A stretch of DNA of 64,000 nucleotides from Prauserella shujinwangii (GCF_003001955.1 NZ_PVNH01000006.1:124001-188000), one strand, 5' to 3'. Shown: positions 25,769-34,856, counted from the first letter of the stretch. Notes: generated by a model from the sequence alone, not told the origin. A program made the numbers and translations.

Positions 25769-26546
25769 CAACCACGCGCGACGTCAGGCCATTGTGGAGC
25801 TCGCCTCGACCAGCGGGCTGGCCAGTGTGGACGAGCTCTCCCAGCGGTTCGGGGTCACCGCGTCGACCATCCGCCGCGACCTGGCTCAGCTCGAGCAGTC
25901 CGGGCAGCTCGCCCGCACCTACGGCGGTGCGCGCGCGATCCTCGCCCACCCCGAGGCCGACCTCCGGCAGCGGCTCGGCGAGGCGCACGAGGCCAAGCGC
26001 GCTATCGGCCACTGGGCCGCCTCGCAGGTAAGGCCCGGCGAGACGATCCTCCTCGACGCCGGCACGACCACCGCCGCCGTGGCGCACGAACTGCGGGACC
26101 GCGAGGGCCTGACCGTGGTCACACCGGGAATGACCGTCCTCAACGAACTCGCCTCCGCGGACGGCGTCGAGGTCGAGTGCCTCGGCGGCACGCTGCGGCA
26201 GCTGAGTCAGGCCTTCCTCGGCCCGGCGACCGAGGCGGCGCTGGAACGCCGCACCTTCGACCGGGTCTTCCTCGGAGCCGACAGCGTCACCGCCGACCGC
26301 GGCATCTGCGAGGCCGACGTCCGCCAGACCCGGCTCAAGGAACTCATGACCCGGCAGGGCAAGCAGGTGTACCTGCTCGTGCATGCCGCCAAGATCGGCC
26401 GGGCGCCCTTTCACGCCTGGGCACCCATGCCCAGGCACTGGACGCTCGTCACGGATCAGAGCGTCGAGGAGGCCGCGCTCGAGCCGTTCCGCGCGCGCGG
26501 TGTCGACATCGCCGTCGTCGGCCAGCAGGGCGAGCGGGTTCAGTAA
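25758..26546 (+). CDS. DeoR-family repressor of the acid-sugar locus
   Basis: A 262-aa sugar-phosphate-responsive regulator. The N-terminal helix-turn-helix (VDELSQRFGVTASTIRRDLAQLEQSG) is followed by the DeoRC sensor domain with the ligand-binding segments DAGTTTAAVAHEL, FLGADSVTADRG and AAKIGRAPF. GTG 25758 follows GAGGAGG and overlaps the pdxA2 3' end by 11 bases, so all three plus-strand genes form one operon. The expected inducer is a phosphorylated intermediate made by the kinase, and the expected target is the inverted repeat near 23,250. Confidence 0.9.
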   Translation: MRRDNHARRQAIVELASTSGLASVDELSQRFGVTASTIRRDLAQLEQSGQLARTYGGARAILAHPEADLRQRLGEAHEAKRAIGHWAASQVRPGETILLDAGTTTAAVAHELRDREGLTVVTPGMTVLNELASADGVEVECLGGTLRQLSQAFLGPATEAALERRTFDRVFLGADSVTADRGICEADVRQTRLKELMTRQGKQVYLLVHAAKIGRAPFHAWAPMPRHWTLVTDQSVEEAALEPFRARGVDIAVVGQQGERVQ

Positions 26547-26603
26547 ACTCCGCCAGTTCTTCAACGGATGTGGAATTTCCGCGCGGATCCGGGCAGTCGG
26601 GCT

Positions 26604-27010
26604 GTGAGCACCGACAACCGCCAGGCCCCCCCCGGGCCGCACAGCAGTTCAACAAGGCCGCGCGCAAGGCCGCCGGCCGCCGGTTCATGCCCCTCTGGGC
26701 GCTCGTGGAGTACCGCGGCCGCAAGTCCGGCAGGTCCTACACGACACCGATCGCCATCGTCGGCTTCACCCCGCGGAGCGGGTACATCGCGCTGCCGTGG
26801 GGCCGCGGCACCGACTGGGTCCGCAATCTCCAGGCCGCGGGCGAGGGGAAGCTGATGTGGAAGGAAAGACCTTTACCGTCTCCGAACCCGGGTTCGCTGA
26901 CAAGCCGAGACCCTCGCCGCGGCGCCGGGACTGCGGCGCAGGATCGCCGGTCGCTGGTTGCCCGAGGACTGCCTGCGGCTGCGCTTGGCACCGAGCACCT
27001 GACCGGCCGG
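26604..27010 (+). pseudogene. Broken deazaflavin (F420)-dependent nitroreductase-like gene
   Basis: The central part reads as a Ddn-family protein (FNKAARKAAGRRFMPLWALV, EYRGRKSGRSYTTPIAIVG, ALPWGRGTDWVRNLQAAGEG). The GTG start reads into this only through a frameshift at a C-run near 26,627. A second frameshift near 26,860 moves the tail (GKTFTVSEPGFAD) into another frame. At least two indels mean no intact product. Confidence 0.65.
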
Positions 27011-27063
27011 GTCCGCGCGGCCTCGCTTCCTCCCGCACGTGACCCGGCCCGGTGCGTGCCCCG

Positions 27064-27924
27064 TCAGGCGGCGGGGTAGTCGGTGACGGGTGCGCTGTCC
27101 CGCGTCCGGTCGAGGTTGTCCTGGAGCGCGGCCACCTTCGCCGTGGCGTAGGCGTGCGCGTCCGAGCCCAGCACCTGGCGCAGCGGCGTGGTGGTGCCGG
27201 CGGTGACGCGGGCGATGATCTGCTCGACGGCCCTCACCGGGTCCCCGGGCTGATTTCCCTGGAGCTCCAGGTGGTTGGCCACCATCTCGCGCAACGCCGG
27301 GTACGCGTCGACGGTGCTCTCGGGCAGCGCGAGGGAATCCCGGGTCAAAAACGACGTGCGGAAGTAGCCCGGCTCGACGAGCGTGACACCGACACCGAAG
27401 TCGGCGACCTCCCCGGCGAGCGCCTCCGTGAGCCCCTCGAGAGCGAACTTGCCGGCGCTGTAGAGGCCCCAGCCCGGCACCGCGGTCATGCCCAGGACCG
27501 ACGAGACGTTGACGATGTGACCGCCGTTCTGCTTGCGCAGAACCGGAAGCACGGCGCGCAGCACGTTCCAGACGCCGAAGACCTGGACGTCGAACATCGC
27601 CCGCACGTCGCGGTCGGTGGTCTCCTCGACGGCCGCCAGAAAGCCGTAGCCCGCGTTGTTGACCACGACATCCAGTGAGCCGAAGCGGTCGGTGGTCTGC
27701 TCCACCGCTGCCGCGACGGCCTGCTCGTCGCCCAGGTCCAGCTCGAGCGCCAGCAGCCGCGACGTGTCCAGGTCGCCGAGCGCGGCGAGCAGGCGCTGCG
27801 CCGAACGGGTGGTCGCCGCGACGTTGTCCCCGCGCCGCAGCAGCTGGGTCACCAGTTCCAGTCCCAGCCCCCGGGAGGTGCCGGTGACCAGCCAAGTCGC
27901 GGGACGCTGTGTCGGGTAGTTCAT
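27064..27924 (-). CDS. Short-chain dehydrogenase/reductase
   Basis: A 286-aa classical SDR. It has cofactor motif TGTSRGLGLE, structural NNAGYG, catalytic Ser in VNVSSVLG and the YSAGK Tyr-Lys pair. Arg residues after the second beta strand (TTRSAQRL) favour NADP(H). The extra C-terminal segment (EQIIARVTAGTTTPLRQVLG) is typical of the oxidoreductases found next to XRE/MmyB regulators in actinomycetes. It is divergent from such a regulator, which probably controls it. The substrate is unknown. Confidence 0.88.
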   Translation of the reverse strand: MNYPTQRPATWLVTGTSRGLGLELVTQLLRRGDNVAATTRSAQRLLAALGDLDTSRLLALELDLGDEQAVAAAVEQTTDRFGSLDVVVNNAGYGFLAAVEETTDRDVRAMFDVQVFGVWNVLRAVLPVLRKQNGGHIVNVSSVLGMTAVPGWGLYSAGKFALEGLTEALAGEVADFGVGVTLVEPGYFRTSFLTRDSLALPESTVDAYPALREMVANHLELQGNQPGDPVRAVEQIIARVTAGTTTPLRQVLGSDAHAYATAKVAALQDNLDRTRDSAPVTDYPAA

Positions 27925-28117
27925 CGTGATCTCGCTTCCTTGCCGCGTATCCGTGGTCGCCGCCGCGTGCCGGCGACGTCGAGGACCAGCCTGGCTCCTC
28001 GAACCGGGGCACGGGACGTCATCTCCGGCCCTGCGAGACCGCGCACTCGCGTGACGAGGACTGCCAGTCCTAGGTAAGGCGTGGCCGAACCGGCAACGCG
28101 GCACGCACAATGAGCGC

Positions 28118-28990
28118 ATGCCGGACAAGAACACCGAGCTCGCCGACTTCCTGCGCCGCGCACGCAGCCAGTGCGACCCCGCCCGCGCCGGGCTGCCCGC
28201 CGATGGCCGCATCCGGCGGGTGCCCGGGCTGCGCCGCGAGGAGGTCGCGCTGCTCGCGGGCGTGTCGACCGACTACTACGCCCGCCTCGAACAGGGCAGG
28301 CGCATCATTCCCTCACCGGCCGTGGTGGACGCCATCGGCAGGGCCCTCGGCCTCGACGCCGCCGGGCGCGCCCACCTGGCCGCGCTGATCGGCTCGGGCT
28401 CCTCCCCCGGCACGCTGCGGGCCCGCCCCGTGCAGCGTGTCCGGCCCGGGCTCTACCAGCTGCTGGACGCGCTCGACGGCGAACCGGCCCTCGTCCTGGG
28501 CCGCCGCGCCGACGTGCTGGCCCAGAACCGCATGGCCAAGGCGCTGTTCACCGACTTCGAGCGCTTCCCGGCCACCGAACGCAACTACGCCCGATGGATG
28601 CTGCTCGACGACGAGTCGCGGTCTCTCTTCCTCGACTGGGAGACCCACGCGCGCGCCGCCGTCGAGAACCTGCGCCTGGAATCCGGCGCCGACCCCGACG
28701 ACAGGGCCACCGCCGAACTGATCGCCGAGCTGCGCGAGCGCAGCCCGGAGTTCAGCACCTGGTGGGACGAACACCGCGTGTACCAGCGCACCCACGGCTC
28801 CAAGCGGTTGCGTCACCCCATCGTCGGTGACCTCACCGTCGAGTACGAGACCCTCACCCTGCCCGGCGACCCCGACACCACACTGTTCGTCTACACCACC
28901 GAGCCCGACTCGCCCTCCCGGCGGGCCATGAGCCTGCTCGCCAGCTGGTCACTGACCGTCAAGCCCGCCGACCACACCGGACAGCGGTAG
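28118..28990 (+). CDS. XRE-family regulator with MmyB-like ligand domain
   Basis: A 290-aa regulator. The N-terminal helix-turn-helix (RREEVALLAGVSTDYYARLEQGRR) is followed by the PAS-like MmyB domain (LLDALDGEPALVLGRRADVLAQN; RLRHPIVGDLTVEYETLTLP). MmyB-type domains bind a fatty-acid-like ligand. The gene is divergent from an SDR with about 190 bases between, a very common pairing in actinomycetes, so it likely controls that enzyme. ATG 28118 fits the family N-terminus. Confidence 0.9.
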   Translation: MPDKNTELADFLRRARSQCDPARAGLPADGRIRRVPGLRREEVALLAGVSTDYYARLEQGRRIIPSPAVVDAIGRALGLDAAGRAHLAALIGSGSSPGTLRARPVQRVRPGLYQLLDALDGEPALVLGRRADVLAQNRMAKALFTDFERFPATERNYARWMLLDDESRSLFLDWETHARAAVENLRLESGADPDDRATAELIAELRERSPEFSTWWDEHRVYQRTHGSKRLRHPIVGDLTVEYETLTLPGDPDTTLFVYTTEPDSPSRRAMSLLASWSLTVKPADHTGQR

Positions 28991-29005
28991 GGCTCTCCGC
29001 CGGGC

Positions 29006-29095
29006 TCAGGCCCGGGCCGGGCGGGACACGGCGAACGCGAAGGCGGGAACGAGCAGGATCGCGGCCAGCACGCCGCAGGTCAGGGCGAACTTCAT
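29006..29095 (-). CDS. Possible 29-aa membrane microprotein
   Basis: ATG 29095 follows GGGAG. The product is a basic start, one hydrophobic helix (CGVLAAILLVPAFAFAV) and a basic end (SRPARA). It lies between the XRE gene and an IS110 relic. It could be a real single-span peptide or the leftover N-terminus of a gene cut by the insertion. Confidence 0.3.
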   Translation of the reverse strand: MKFALTCGVLAAILLVPAFAFAVSRPARA

Positions 29096-29229
29096 GATCT
29101 CCCTGCTCGTCTTCACCGATCGAACCTTGCCGATTGGGTACTCCAACTGGACTACCGGGGAGGTACCTGGCCGCCAGCGGGGCGGCAAATGGCCGCCGAC
29201 GGGGATTCTCACTGACCGCCGGCAGGTGA

Positions 29230-29853
29230 AGTCGCGGCTGTGGGGAGTGCGAGAGCCAGTCAGCGCGCTCTTGGCAGTCGAATCGGGTCAGGAAGGCAAG
29301 GCTGATCGGCGAGTCGATTTCGGCGAACAGACCGACCGTGCCGGGGAGCACACGCTTGAGGTGCTCGCGCAGCTGGTTGGCGACGCCGACCCGGTGGGAG
29401 ACGAGGTCCTTGCGGGCCCGGCAGGCGCGGCGCAACGCGAGTGTGGCCGGTGTGTCCGGGATCAGGGGGCGCAGCCGGGCGCGGTCGGTGCGCAGCGTAT
29501 CGGCCAGCACGAAGGCGTCAAAGCGGTCGTCCTCGTTGCCGGCCGAGCCGTAGCGGCCGCGCAGGTTCTTGAGCTGGTTCGGGCTGATCACCACCACGGT
29601 GAGTCCGGCCTCCAGCAGCGTGTCCACCACCGGCCCGTCGGGTCGCTCGATCGCGACCTCGCCGACACCATGCTTGTTCAGCACGCCAAGCAGGGTGCGT
29701 ATTCCGGCGGCGCTGTGCTCAATGACGCACCGGTGGACCTGGCGGCCCCGGGCATCGACGATCGCGAGCGCGTGGTCGTCGCGAGCCCAGTCGATACCGG
29801 ACGTCGGATCGCCTGGTGGTTCCTCCGGCAGAACCGATGGGGCTGACTTCATG
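29230..29853 (-). pseudogene. Truncated IS110-family transposase
   Basis: ATG 29853 opens an IS110 DEDD transposase: the RuvC-like first Asp in GIDWARDDHAL, Glu in EVAIERPDG, then NEDDRFDAFVLADTLRTD and the ARKDLVSHRVGVANQLREHL helix. Homology ends after about 205 residues (SLAFLTRFDCQERADWLS) and the C-terminal serine domain is gone. It is an immobile remnant. No complete ends were found. Confidence 0.8.
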
Positions 29854-30124
29854 ACAGCCTCCTCGCTGCTGATCCCAGTGGGGAGGCACCCAACTTTCGG
29901 TGCCGGGGCGTGACTGCCGCATCGCTCACTGTTCGGCGCTCGACGGCGCACAGCCCTGTCGACGGTCGGCACACCCCGGGAACCGCCAGGCCTCGCAGAA
30001 CTCACGATGGACGTCCAGCGCGTCAAGCGAGCAGGGCAATGACCCGGCGGCACCTCGGGTGCATCAACGATCCGTCCAAGATCGCCGACCTAAGGATGGT
30101 GTACCAGTGAGCGGGAGAACCCCG

Positions 30125-30907
30125 CTATCCGCTCACGCCCGCTGACGGCCGGAAGAGGTAGTTGTGGGAATGCACGCACACGCGTTCCGCGGGGCGCCAG
30201 CCGCGCCGCCACGCGTACATCGTGTAGCCCCGGCAGGTCAGCCACTCCACGACCTCGTCGGGGGAATACCCGTACCGCTCTGTGTGCCGCGCCTCGATCT
30301 CGATGAGCATCGTGGGACGGCGGGTCTCGATGGTCCGCTGCCCACCGTGCAGCACGTACAGCTCCGCACCCTCGACGTCGATCTTGACGAAGTCGACCCG
30401 GCCCGGGCTGACGTCCGCCACGAATCCGTCCAGAGTGTCCGTGTCGACGAGCATGTCGATGTGGTACAGGTACTCGGCTGTGGAACCGAGGTTCTGAGTT
30501 TTCCAGTCGAGAAAGGCCCGGCTCGTGGCAGGTCCGTAGGGCCCGAACGGCACCCGGATCGCTCCCTGCCCCGGCTCGGCGCCGAGTGCCTTGGTGTGCT
30601 GGTGCACATTCGGCCGCCGCCGCGCGCCGAGCACACGGGACCACACCGGGTGCGAGAACGGCAGCGGTTCGATGCTGTGCACGGCGCCCTGTGGCCCGGC
30701 GAGGCACGAAAGCGCCTGGCTGTACACGCCGGCCGCGGAACCGACGTCGACACACACGTCGCCGGGTCTGACGAGTTCGCGCAGCGTGTGCAGCTCGGCG
30801 TCCAGGTAAGGCGTCCAGCGAGAGACCAGGTTCACCACTGCGCTGGTGAGAGACGGTCGGTCGAGGCGGATCACGGAGTTCTCCCAGCTGTCGTGGCGGG
30901 CGGTCAC
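30125..30907 (-). CDS. FkbM-family methyltransferase
   Basis: A 260-aa SAM-dependent O-methyltransferase. The SAM-binding loop is CVDVGSAAGVYS, the acidic residue after strand 2 is in VHSIEPLPF, and the FkbM signature VDFVKIDVEGAELYVLHGG is intact. GTG 30907 is the only good start. A conserved 24-bp motif, shared with the region between the response regulator and hydrolase genes, lies about 70 bases upstream, suggesting regulation by that response regulator. The substrate is probably a sugar or cell-surface glycan, but unknown. Confidence 0.85.
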   Translation of the reverse strand: MTARHDSWENSVIRLDRPSLTSAVVNLVSRWTPYLDAELHTLRELVRPGDVCVDVGSAAGVYSQALSCLAGPQGAVHSIEPLPFSHPVWSRVLGARRRPNVHQHTKALGAEPGQGAIRVPFGPYGPATSRAFLDWKTQNLGSTAEYLYHIDMLVDTDTLDGFVADVSPGRVDFVKIDVEGAELYVLHGGQRTIETRRPTMLIEIEARHTERYGYSPDEVVEWLTCRGYTMYAWRRGWRPAERVCVHSHNYLFRPSAGVSG

Positions 30908-30976
30908 GCTCCCACGATGCCGACTCCGAGGCGGCCGTCACATCGGCCCGCAGGCCACATCGCGGGAGCCGCGACC

Positions 30977-31000
30977 CACCCGAGGGTGTACATCCGCGGG
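30977..31000. promoter_or_regulatory. Copy 1 of a 24-bp regulatory motif
   Basis: Matches the motif at 31809-31832 at 22 of 24 positions (shared core GTACATCCGCGGG), followed in both places by GGGGCGCGCA. It lies upstream of fkbM and is a candidate response-regulator binding site. Confidence 0.55.
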
Positions 31001-31048
31001 ATAAGGGGCGCGCAGGACGGCGGGCCCGGGCACACGACCGGACACGGC

Positions 31049-31699
31049 CTAGCGGCGTGGTGTCACCAGGCCCGTCTCGTATGCGCTGATGACAAGGTGC
31101 ACACGGTCGCGAGCGCCCAGCTTGGAGAACAACCGGGCCACGTGTGCCTTCGCTGTGGCCGCGCTGATCTGCAGTTGCTCGGCGATCTCGCTGTTCGACA
31201 GGCCGCGGCCGACGAGTGCGAGTACTTCCCGCTCCCTGGGAGTCAGCCCTTCGAGCGGCTGGGGTGCCGCCCCAGGTCGCCGCCCCGCGAATCCGGCGAC
31301 CAGGCGGCGTGTGGCGTTCGGCGTGACGAGCGCGTCGTCCGCGGCGACCACCCGGATGGTGGAGAGGATGCTGTCGAGCAGCGTGTCCTTGTTGAGGAAT
31401 CCGCTTGCCCCCGCCCGCAGTGCCGCGTACACGTACTCGTCCGCGTCGTAGGCGGTCAGCATCAGCACCCGCGGCGCGTCCGAGCCCTCGGTCACTCTCC
31501 GGGTGGCCTCGATGCCGTCCATGTCGGGCATCCGGATGTCCATCACGACCACGTCCGGCCGCGTTTCCTCGGCGAGCCGCACGGCCTCCGTACCGGTCCC
31601 GGCCTCACCCACCACGAGCATGTCCTCGGCGTCCCCGAGAACGGAACGCAGACCGGTGCGGATCAGCGCCTGGTCATCGGCGACGACGACCCGGATCAC
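31049..31699 (-). CDS. NarL/LuxR-type response regulator (no partner kinase nearby)
   Basis: A 216-aa two-domain regulator. The receiver has the acidic pair in VVADDQ, phospho-accepting Asp in [12 protein letters not shown], Thr in MLTAYD and Lys in FLNKD. The output LuxR helix-turn-helix ([28 protein letters not shown]) is complete. The GTG start overlaps a 21-codon upstream ORF (GTGA). No histidine kinase gene is adjacent, which is unusual for this family. Two copies of a shared motif nearby may be its binding sites. Confidence 0.9.
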   Translation of the reverse strand: MIRVVVADDQALIRTGLRSVLGDAEDMLVVGEAGTGTEAVRLAEETRPDVVVMDIRMPDMDGIEATRRVTEGSDAPRVLMLTAYDADEYVYAALRAGASGFLNKDTLLDSILSTIRVVAADDALVTPNATRRLVAGFAGRRPGAAPQPLEGLTPREREVLALVGRGLSNSEIAEQLQISAATAKAHVARLFSKLGARDRVHLVISAYETGLVTPRR

Positions 31700-31761
31700 C
31701 GTCCCACCACCCGTGCCGCGACACCCTTCACGGCGGTGTCGGGAGAGTCGGCGGCGGACAT
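31696..31761 (-). CDS. 21-codon leader ORF coupled to the response regulator
   Basis: ATG 31761 starts a short frame ([20 protein letters not shown]) whose stop overlaps the regulator's GTG. A TAGGAT sequence (31768-31773, read on the minus strand) is placed six bases before the ATG like a -10 box, so the transcript could be leaderless. It could be a leader peptide or the fused end of a lost kinase gene. Confidence 0.35.
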   Translation of the reverse strand: MSAADSPDTAVKGVAARVVGR

Positions 31762-31799
31762 GGTCCGATCCTAGCCAACCATGGCGAAGCAGCCAGGTG

Positions 31800-31832
31800 G
31801 CGGATGTCCACCCGGGGGCGTACATCCGCGGG
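31800..31832. promoter_or_regulatory. Copy 2 of the motif, within a palindrome
   Basis: GCGGATGT (31800-31807) and ACATCCGC (31822-31829) are perfect 8-bp inverted arms around a 14-base spacer. The block contains the 24-bp motif also found at 30977. It sits between the divergent response regulator and DUF1023 hydrolase, so it may serve both. Confidence 0.6.
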
Positions 31833-31867
31833 TCACGGTCGGGGCGCGCAATGTGGCCGCCCGGCCG

Positions 31868-32857
31868 ATGCCGCACCGCCCGGACATCGGCACTGTCGGC
31901 CGTGTGCCGAACGTGAGCGAGCTGGCCGTATCGCCCGCCGGGAGCCGGGACCTGCCGTGTCCGGTGCGGGCCGATCCCGTCGCGGTGCACGGCTTCCTGA
32001 CCGCGGCGTGCGCCGCCGAACGGCAACGGCTGGTCGCCGAGCACCCGAGTGTGCTGGGGGCGCTGGACGGAGCACCCCCGGCCTTGCGGTACGCGGCGAA
32101 CGACCTGCTGATGCACGCGGCCGGGCCCCCGTACCGAGATCGCGACGGACGGTACCTGTTGTTCGACCCGCGCGGCCGCGGCCGGATCGCGCGGGTGTTC
32201 GGGGACCTGGCCGCGGCCGACCGGATCACCGTGCTCGTGCCGGGGGCGGGCAACCGGGTGGTCAACTTCTGGAACGGCGTGGGCGGCGAGGGCTACCGGT
32301 CGCCTTCGGCACAGGCAGCGGTCCTGTACGAGGCGGCGTGCCGGAGGGCCGGAAACCCCGGCCGACTGGCCGTCATCGCATGGCTCGGCTACGACACACC
32401 GAACGGGAACGACCTCGCCGTGGCGCGCCAGGAACGCGCTCAAGCGGGCGCGCTGGCGTTGCGGCGCTTCCTGGCGGGCCTGGTGGTCGTCTGTCCACGG
32501 GCGAGCATAGCGCTCTTCGGACACAGTTACGGCTCGACGGTCATCGGTCTGGCGGCTTCCGGTCTACCGGCACGGGTGAGCGACGTCGCGGTCTTCGGCA
32601 GCCCGGGAATGGGCGTGGACAACGCCGCCCAGCTCGGCATCGACGCGCGGTTGTGGGCCGGACAGTCCACCCGCGACTGGATCCGCTGGGTGCCGCGGTC
32701 CCGGCTGTTCGGGTTCGGCCACGGGACGAAGCCCGCCGACCCGCGTTTCGGTGCCCGCGTCTTCCCGACATCCGACGTGGCCGATCACGACCACTACCTC
32801 AGCCCGGGCACGGACTCGCTCTCCAGCCTGGCGCGCATCGCCGCCGGCCGACCGTAG
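31868..32857 (+). CDS. DUF1023-family alpha/beta hydrolase
   Basis: A 329-aa protein with the DUF1023 core, a family nearly confined to actinobacteria. The nucleophile elbow is [11 protein letters not shown], the acid region is in [13 protein letters not shown] and the His is near VADHDHYL. Family members are often joined to or near T7SS-like loci; this one lacks the usual long N-terminal helical region. Its function is not established. ATG 31868 was chosen, with GTG 31904 as an alternative. It is divergent from the response regulator across a palindromic motif. Confidence 0.78.
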   Translation: MPHRPDIGTVGRVPNVSELAVSPAGSRDLPCPVRADPVAVHGFLTAACAAERQRLVAEHPSVLGALDGAPPALRYAANDLLMHAAGPPYRDRDGRYLLFDPRGRGRIARVFGDLAAADRITVLVPGAGNRVVNFWNGVGGEGYRSPSAQAAVLYEAACRRAGNPGRLAVIAWLGYDTPNGNDLAVARQERAQAGALALRRFLAGLVVVCPRASIALFGHSYGSTVIGLAASGLPARVSDVAVFGSPGMGVDNAAQLGIDARLWAGQSTRDWIRWVPRSRLFGFGHGTKPADPRFGARVFPTSDVADHDHYLSPGTDSLSSLARIAAGRP

Positions 32858-33027
32858 CCCCGCGCGCAGGTGGATGGCCGAATCCTCGCGGCCTTGCCTC
32901 GGGCGTGCGCGTCTGGTCGGCACAGCGCATCCGGGAGCGACTTTCCCCACCGTTCAATCTCCTTCTGTGGCCGCGACAGCGCGAGCATTCTGGTGCCCTG
33001 TCGGGAAGTTCGGCACTGGGGAGCGGA

Positions 33028-33350
33028 ATGGACCGCGTCGATATCGGCCACACCGGCTTCAGCACCCGGTACCTGCCGGAGCGGCTTCGGTTGGACACCG
33101 CGGAACGGGCGAGCCGCATGCGCGATCCCGGCTTCGGCCGGGTACTCACCGAACACATGGTGACGATGCGCTGGTCGGCCCAGCGTGGATGGCACGACGG
33201 ACAGCTCACGCCCTTTCAGGACATTCGGCTCGATCCCGCGACCGTCGGCCTACACTACGGGCAGATCGTCTTCGAGGGCCTCAAGGGGCGTACTCACAGC
33301 CCAACGGCGGCGTCGCGGTGTTCCGGCCGGACACGGCGGCACGCCGGATG
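33028..33350 (+). pseudogene. N-terminal fragment of a branched-chain aminotransferase (ilvE-like)
   Basis: ATG 33028 encodes the start of a class IV aminotransferase (GFGRVLTEHMVTMRWSAQRG, then DPATVGLHYGQIVFEGLKG). A frameshift near 33,290 moves the continuation (SQPNGGVAVFRPDTAARRMR) into another frame. Homology then stops and the reading passes straight into an ABC-2 permease. The PLP-binding Lys and most of the enzyme are missing. Confidence 0.75.
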
Positions 33351-33940
33351 CGGCTCTGCTGCCCGGCATCCTGCTCATCACGATCGCATCGGGCGTCGCC
33401 TACACCGCTCTCCGGCTCTTCACCGACATGAGCAGCGGGATCTTCGAACGGTTCCACTCCATGCCGATCGCACGGTCGAGCGTGCTGTGGGCGCACGTGC
33501 TGACCTCGCCGGTCGCCAACCTGATCTCGCTGGTGCTCGTCGTGTGCGTCGCCCTCCTCATGGGCTTCCGCTCAGGCGCCGACCTGCTGGCCTGGCTCGC
33601 GGCCGCTGGAATCCTCCTCCTGTTCACCCTGGCGTTGACGTGGATCGCGATGCTCGCCGGTCTCTCCGCGAAGTCGGCCGAAGGCGGGGGTGCGTTCGCC
33701 TACCCGCTCATCTTCCTGCCGTTCCTCAGCTCGGCGTTCGTACCAACGAACACCATGCCCACATCCGTTCGCTGGTTCGCCGAGAACCAGCCGGTAACCT
33801 CCATTGTCAACACCCTCCGCGCCCTGTTCACACAGCAACCGGTCGGCACCGGCATCTGGATCGCTCTCGCCTGGTGCGTCGGCATCCTCATCATCGCCTA
33901 CCTCGTCGCCACAGCCGCCTACCGCCACAGAATCTCCTAG
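33351..33940 (+). pseudogene. C-terminal part of an ABC-2-type permease, fused to the ilvE fragment
   Basis: About 195 residues with five to six membrane helices and the drug-exporter permease signature (SSGIFERFHSMPIARSSVLW; AYPLIFLPFLSSAFVPTNTM; FAENQPVTSIVNTLRAL). The N-terminal region and any ATPase partner are absent. The frame is joined to ilvE-like sequence by a deletion, so it has no start of its own. It may be expressed as a chimera but is not expected to transport. Confidence 0.72.
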
Positions 33941-34025
33941 CCGAGGGTCCAGCGGACGCGTCGGTGCCGCTGAGTGACACAGCTTCTTCACGTCGCTGGA
34001 GTGGAATGGCGCAACCAGAAGCGAC

Positions 34026-34232
34026 GGCCGCCAATGCCGCCATGGAGTCGTTCTTTTCGTTGCTGCAAAGAATGTTCTCGATACCCGGCGTTGGCGCACC
34101 CGGGAAGAACTCCGGTTGGCGATCGTGTCCTGGATCGAGACGAAATACCACCGCGAACGCCGGCAACGAAGGCTGGGCAAACTCACCCCGGTCGAGTTTG
34201 AGACCATCTACACGACCGCAGCAGCGGCCTGA
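34026..34232 (+). pseudogene. IS3-family transposase C-terminal fragment
   Basis: The end of an IS3-type integrase domain is readable (NAAMESFFSLLQ, then after a one-base shift near 34,065 NVLDTRRWRTREELRLAIVS and KYHRERRQRRLGKLTPVEFE). Only the last about 65 residues survive, with one frameshift. Confidence 0.7.
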
Positions 34233-34235
34233 AAA

Positions 34236-34752
34236 CAGTCAGCTCCACTGTCAACCGAAGCCTGGGCAGACCCTCAGTCAGCACCGACAGCCAGCATTTG
34301 CCGCCTTCGGCGCCGTCGCCGGCCCAGATGCCGGTGGTCAATCCGCGAGCCGTCAACGACAACACGATCTCATCGATCCCGGAGAGTCGTCGCTGCCGCT
34401 TCTTCACCAACTGCGGCTCGAAACTCCCGTCCCGATCGCGCCGGACGTCGATCTCCACCGGTCCGATCTCGGTGTGCACCGTCTTCGACCGCGTGCCGCT
34501 ACGCGAGTTCCCGCTATGGTGCCCGGCCCGAGCGTGGGGTTCGTACCCGACGTGCTCGCTCATCTCCGCCTCCAGCGCGGTCTCATGCACCTGCTTCGTC
34601 AGCCCGGTCAACACCCCATCCGGACCGGCCAACTCCACGCCCCCGCTACGGGCGGACTCCACACGTTGCTGCGCCCACTGCCGCTGATCAACCTGAGCCG
34701 ACATCGGCCCCATCGTCTCGTCCACGGCTGGCCCCTTCCCCGAGCCAAACAC
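34236..34752 (-). pseudogene. IS256-family transposase with an internal deletion
   Basis: The N-terminal part is typical of IS256/Mutator transposases (EAEMSEHVGYEPHARAG, NSRSGTRSKTVHTEIGPVEI, RRLSGIDEIVLSLTARGLTTG). The frame then jumps from GLTTG directly to IWAGDGAEGGKCWLSVLTE, a segment normally about 90 residues further on. The DDE aspartates in between are lost and the rest is truncated. It is immobile. Confidence 0.75.
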
Positions 34753-34830
34753 AGCGTGTCGGACCAGTTACACCGTGTCTCTGACAGACCCTCGCCGCCG
34801 CTGTGCTTCCACCAGGGTGGTCGCCGTGCG

Positions 34831-34856
34831 GTTACCTTTGCGCCTTCGGGCCCGTC
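34831..34856 (+). promoter_or_regulatory. Predicted ECF41 promoter of the sigma gene
   Basis: GTTACC, 16 bases, CGTC. The same elements at the same spacing occur in front of the CMD gene at 35,803. It lies 38 bases upstream of the sigma start, consistent with autoregulation. Confidence 0.6.

Noticed and set aside
27052-27678. 208-aa plus-strand ORF
   Set aside because: Antisense to the SDR gene, which has complete catalytic motifs.
31049-31699. Complete two-component system
   Set aside because: No histidine kinase gene lies within reach on either side; only the response regulator is present.
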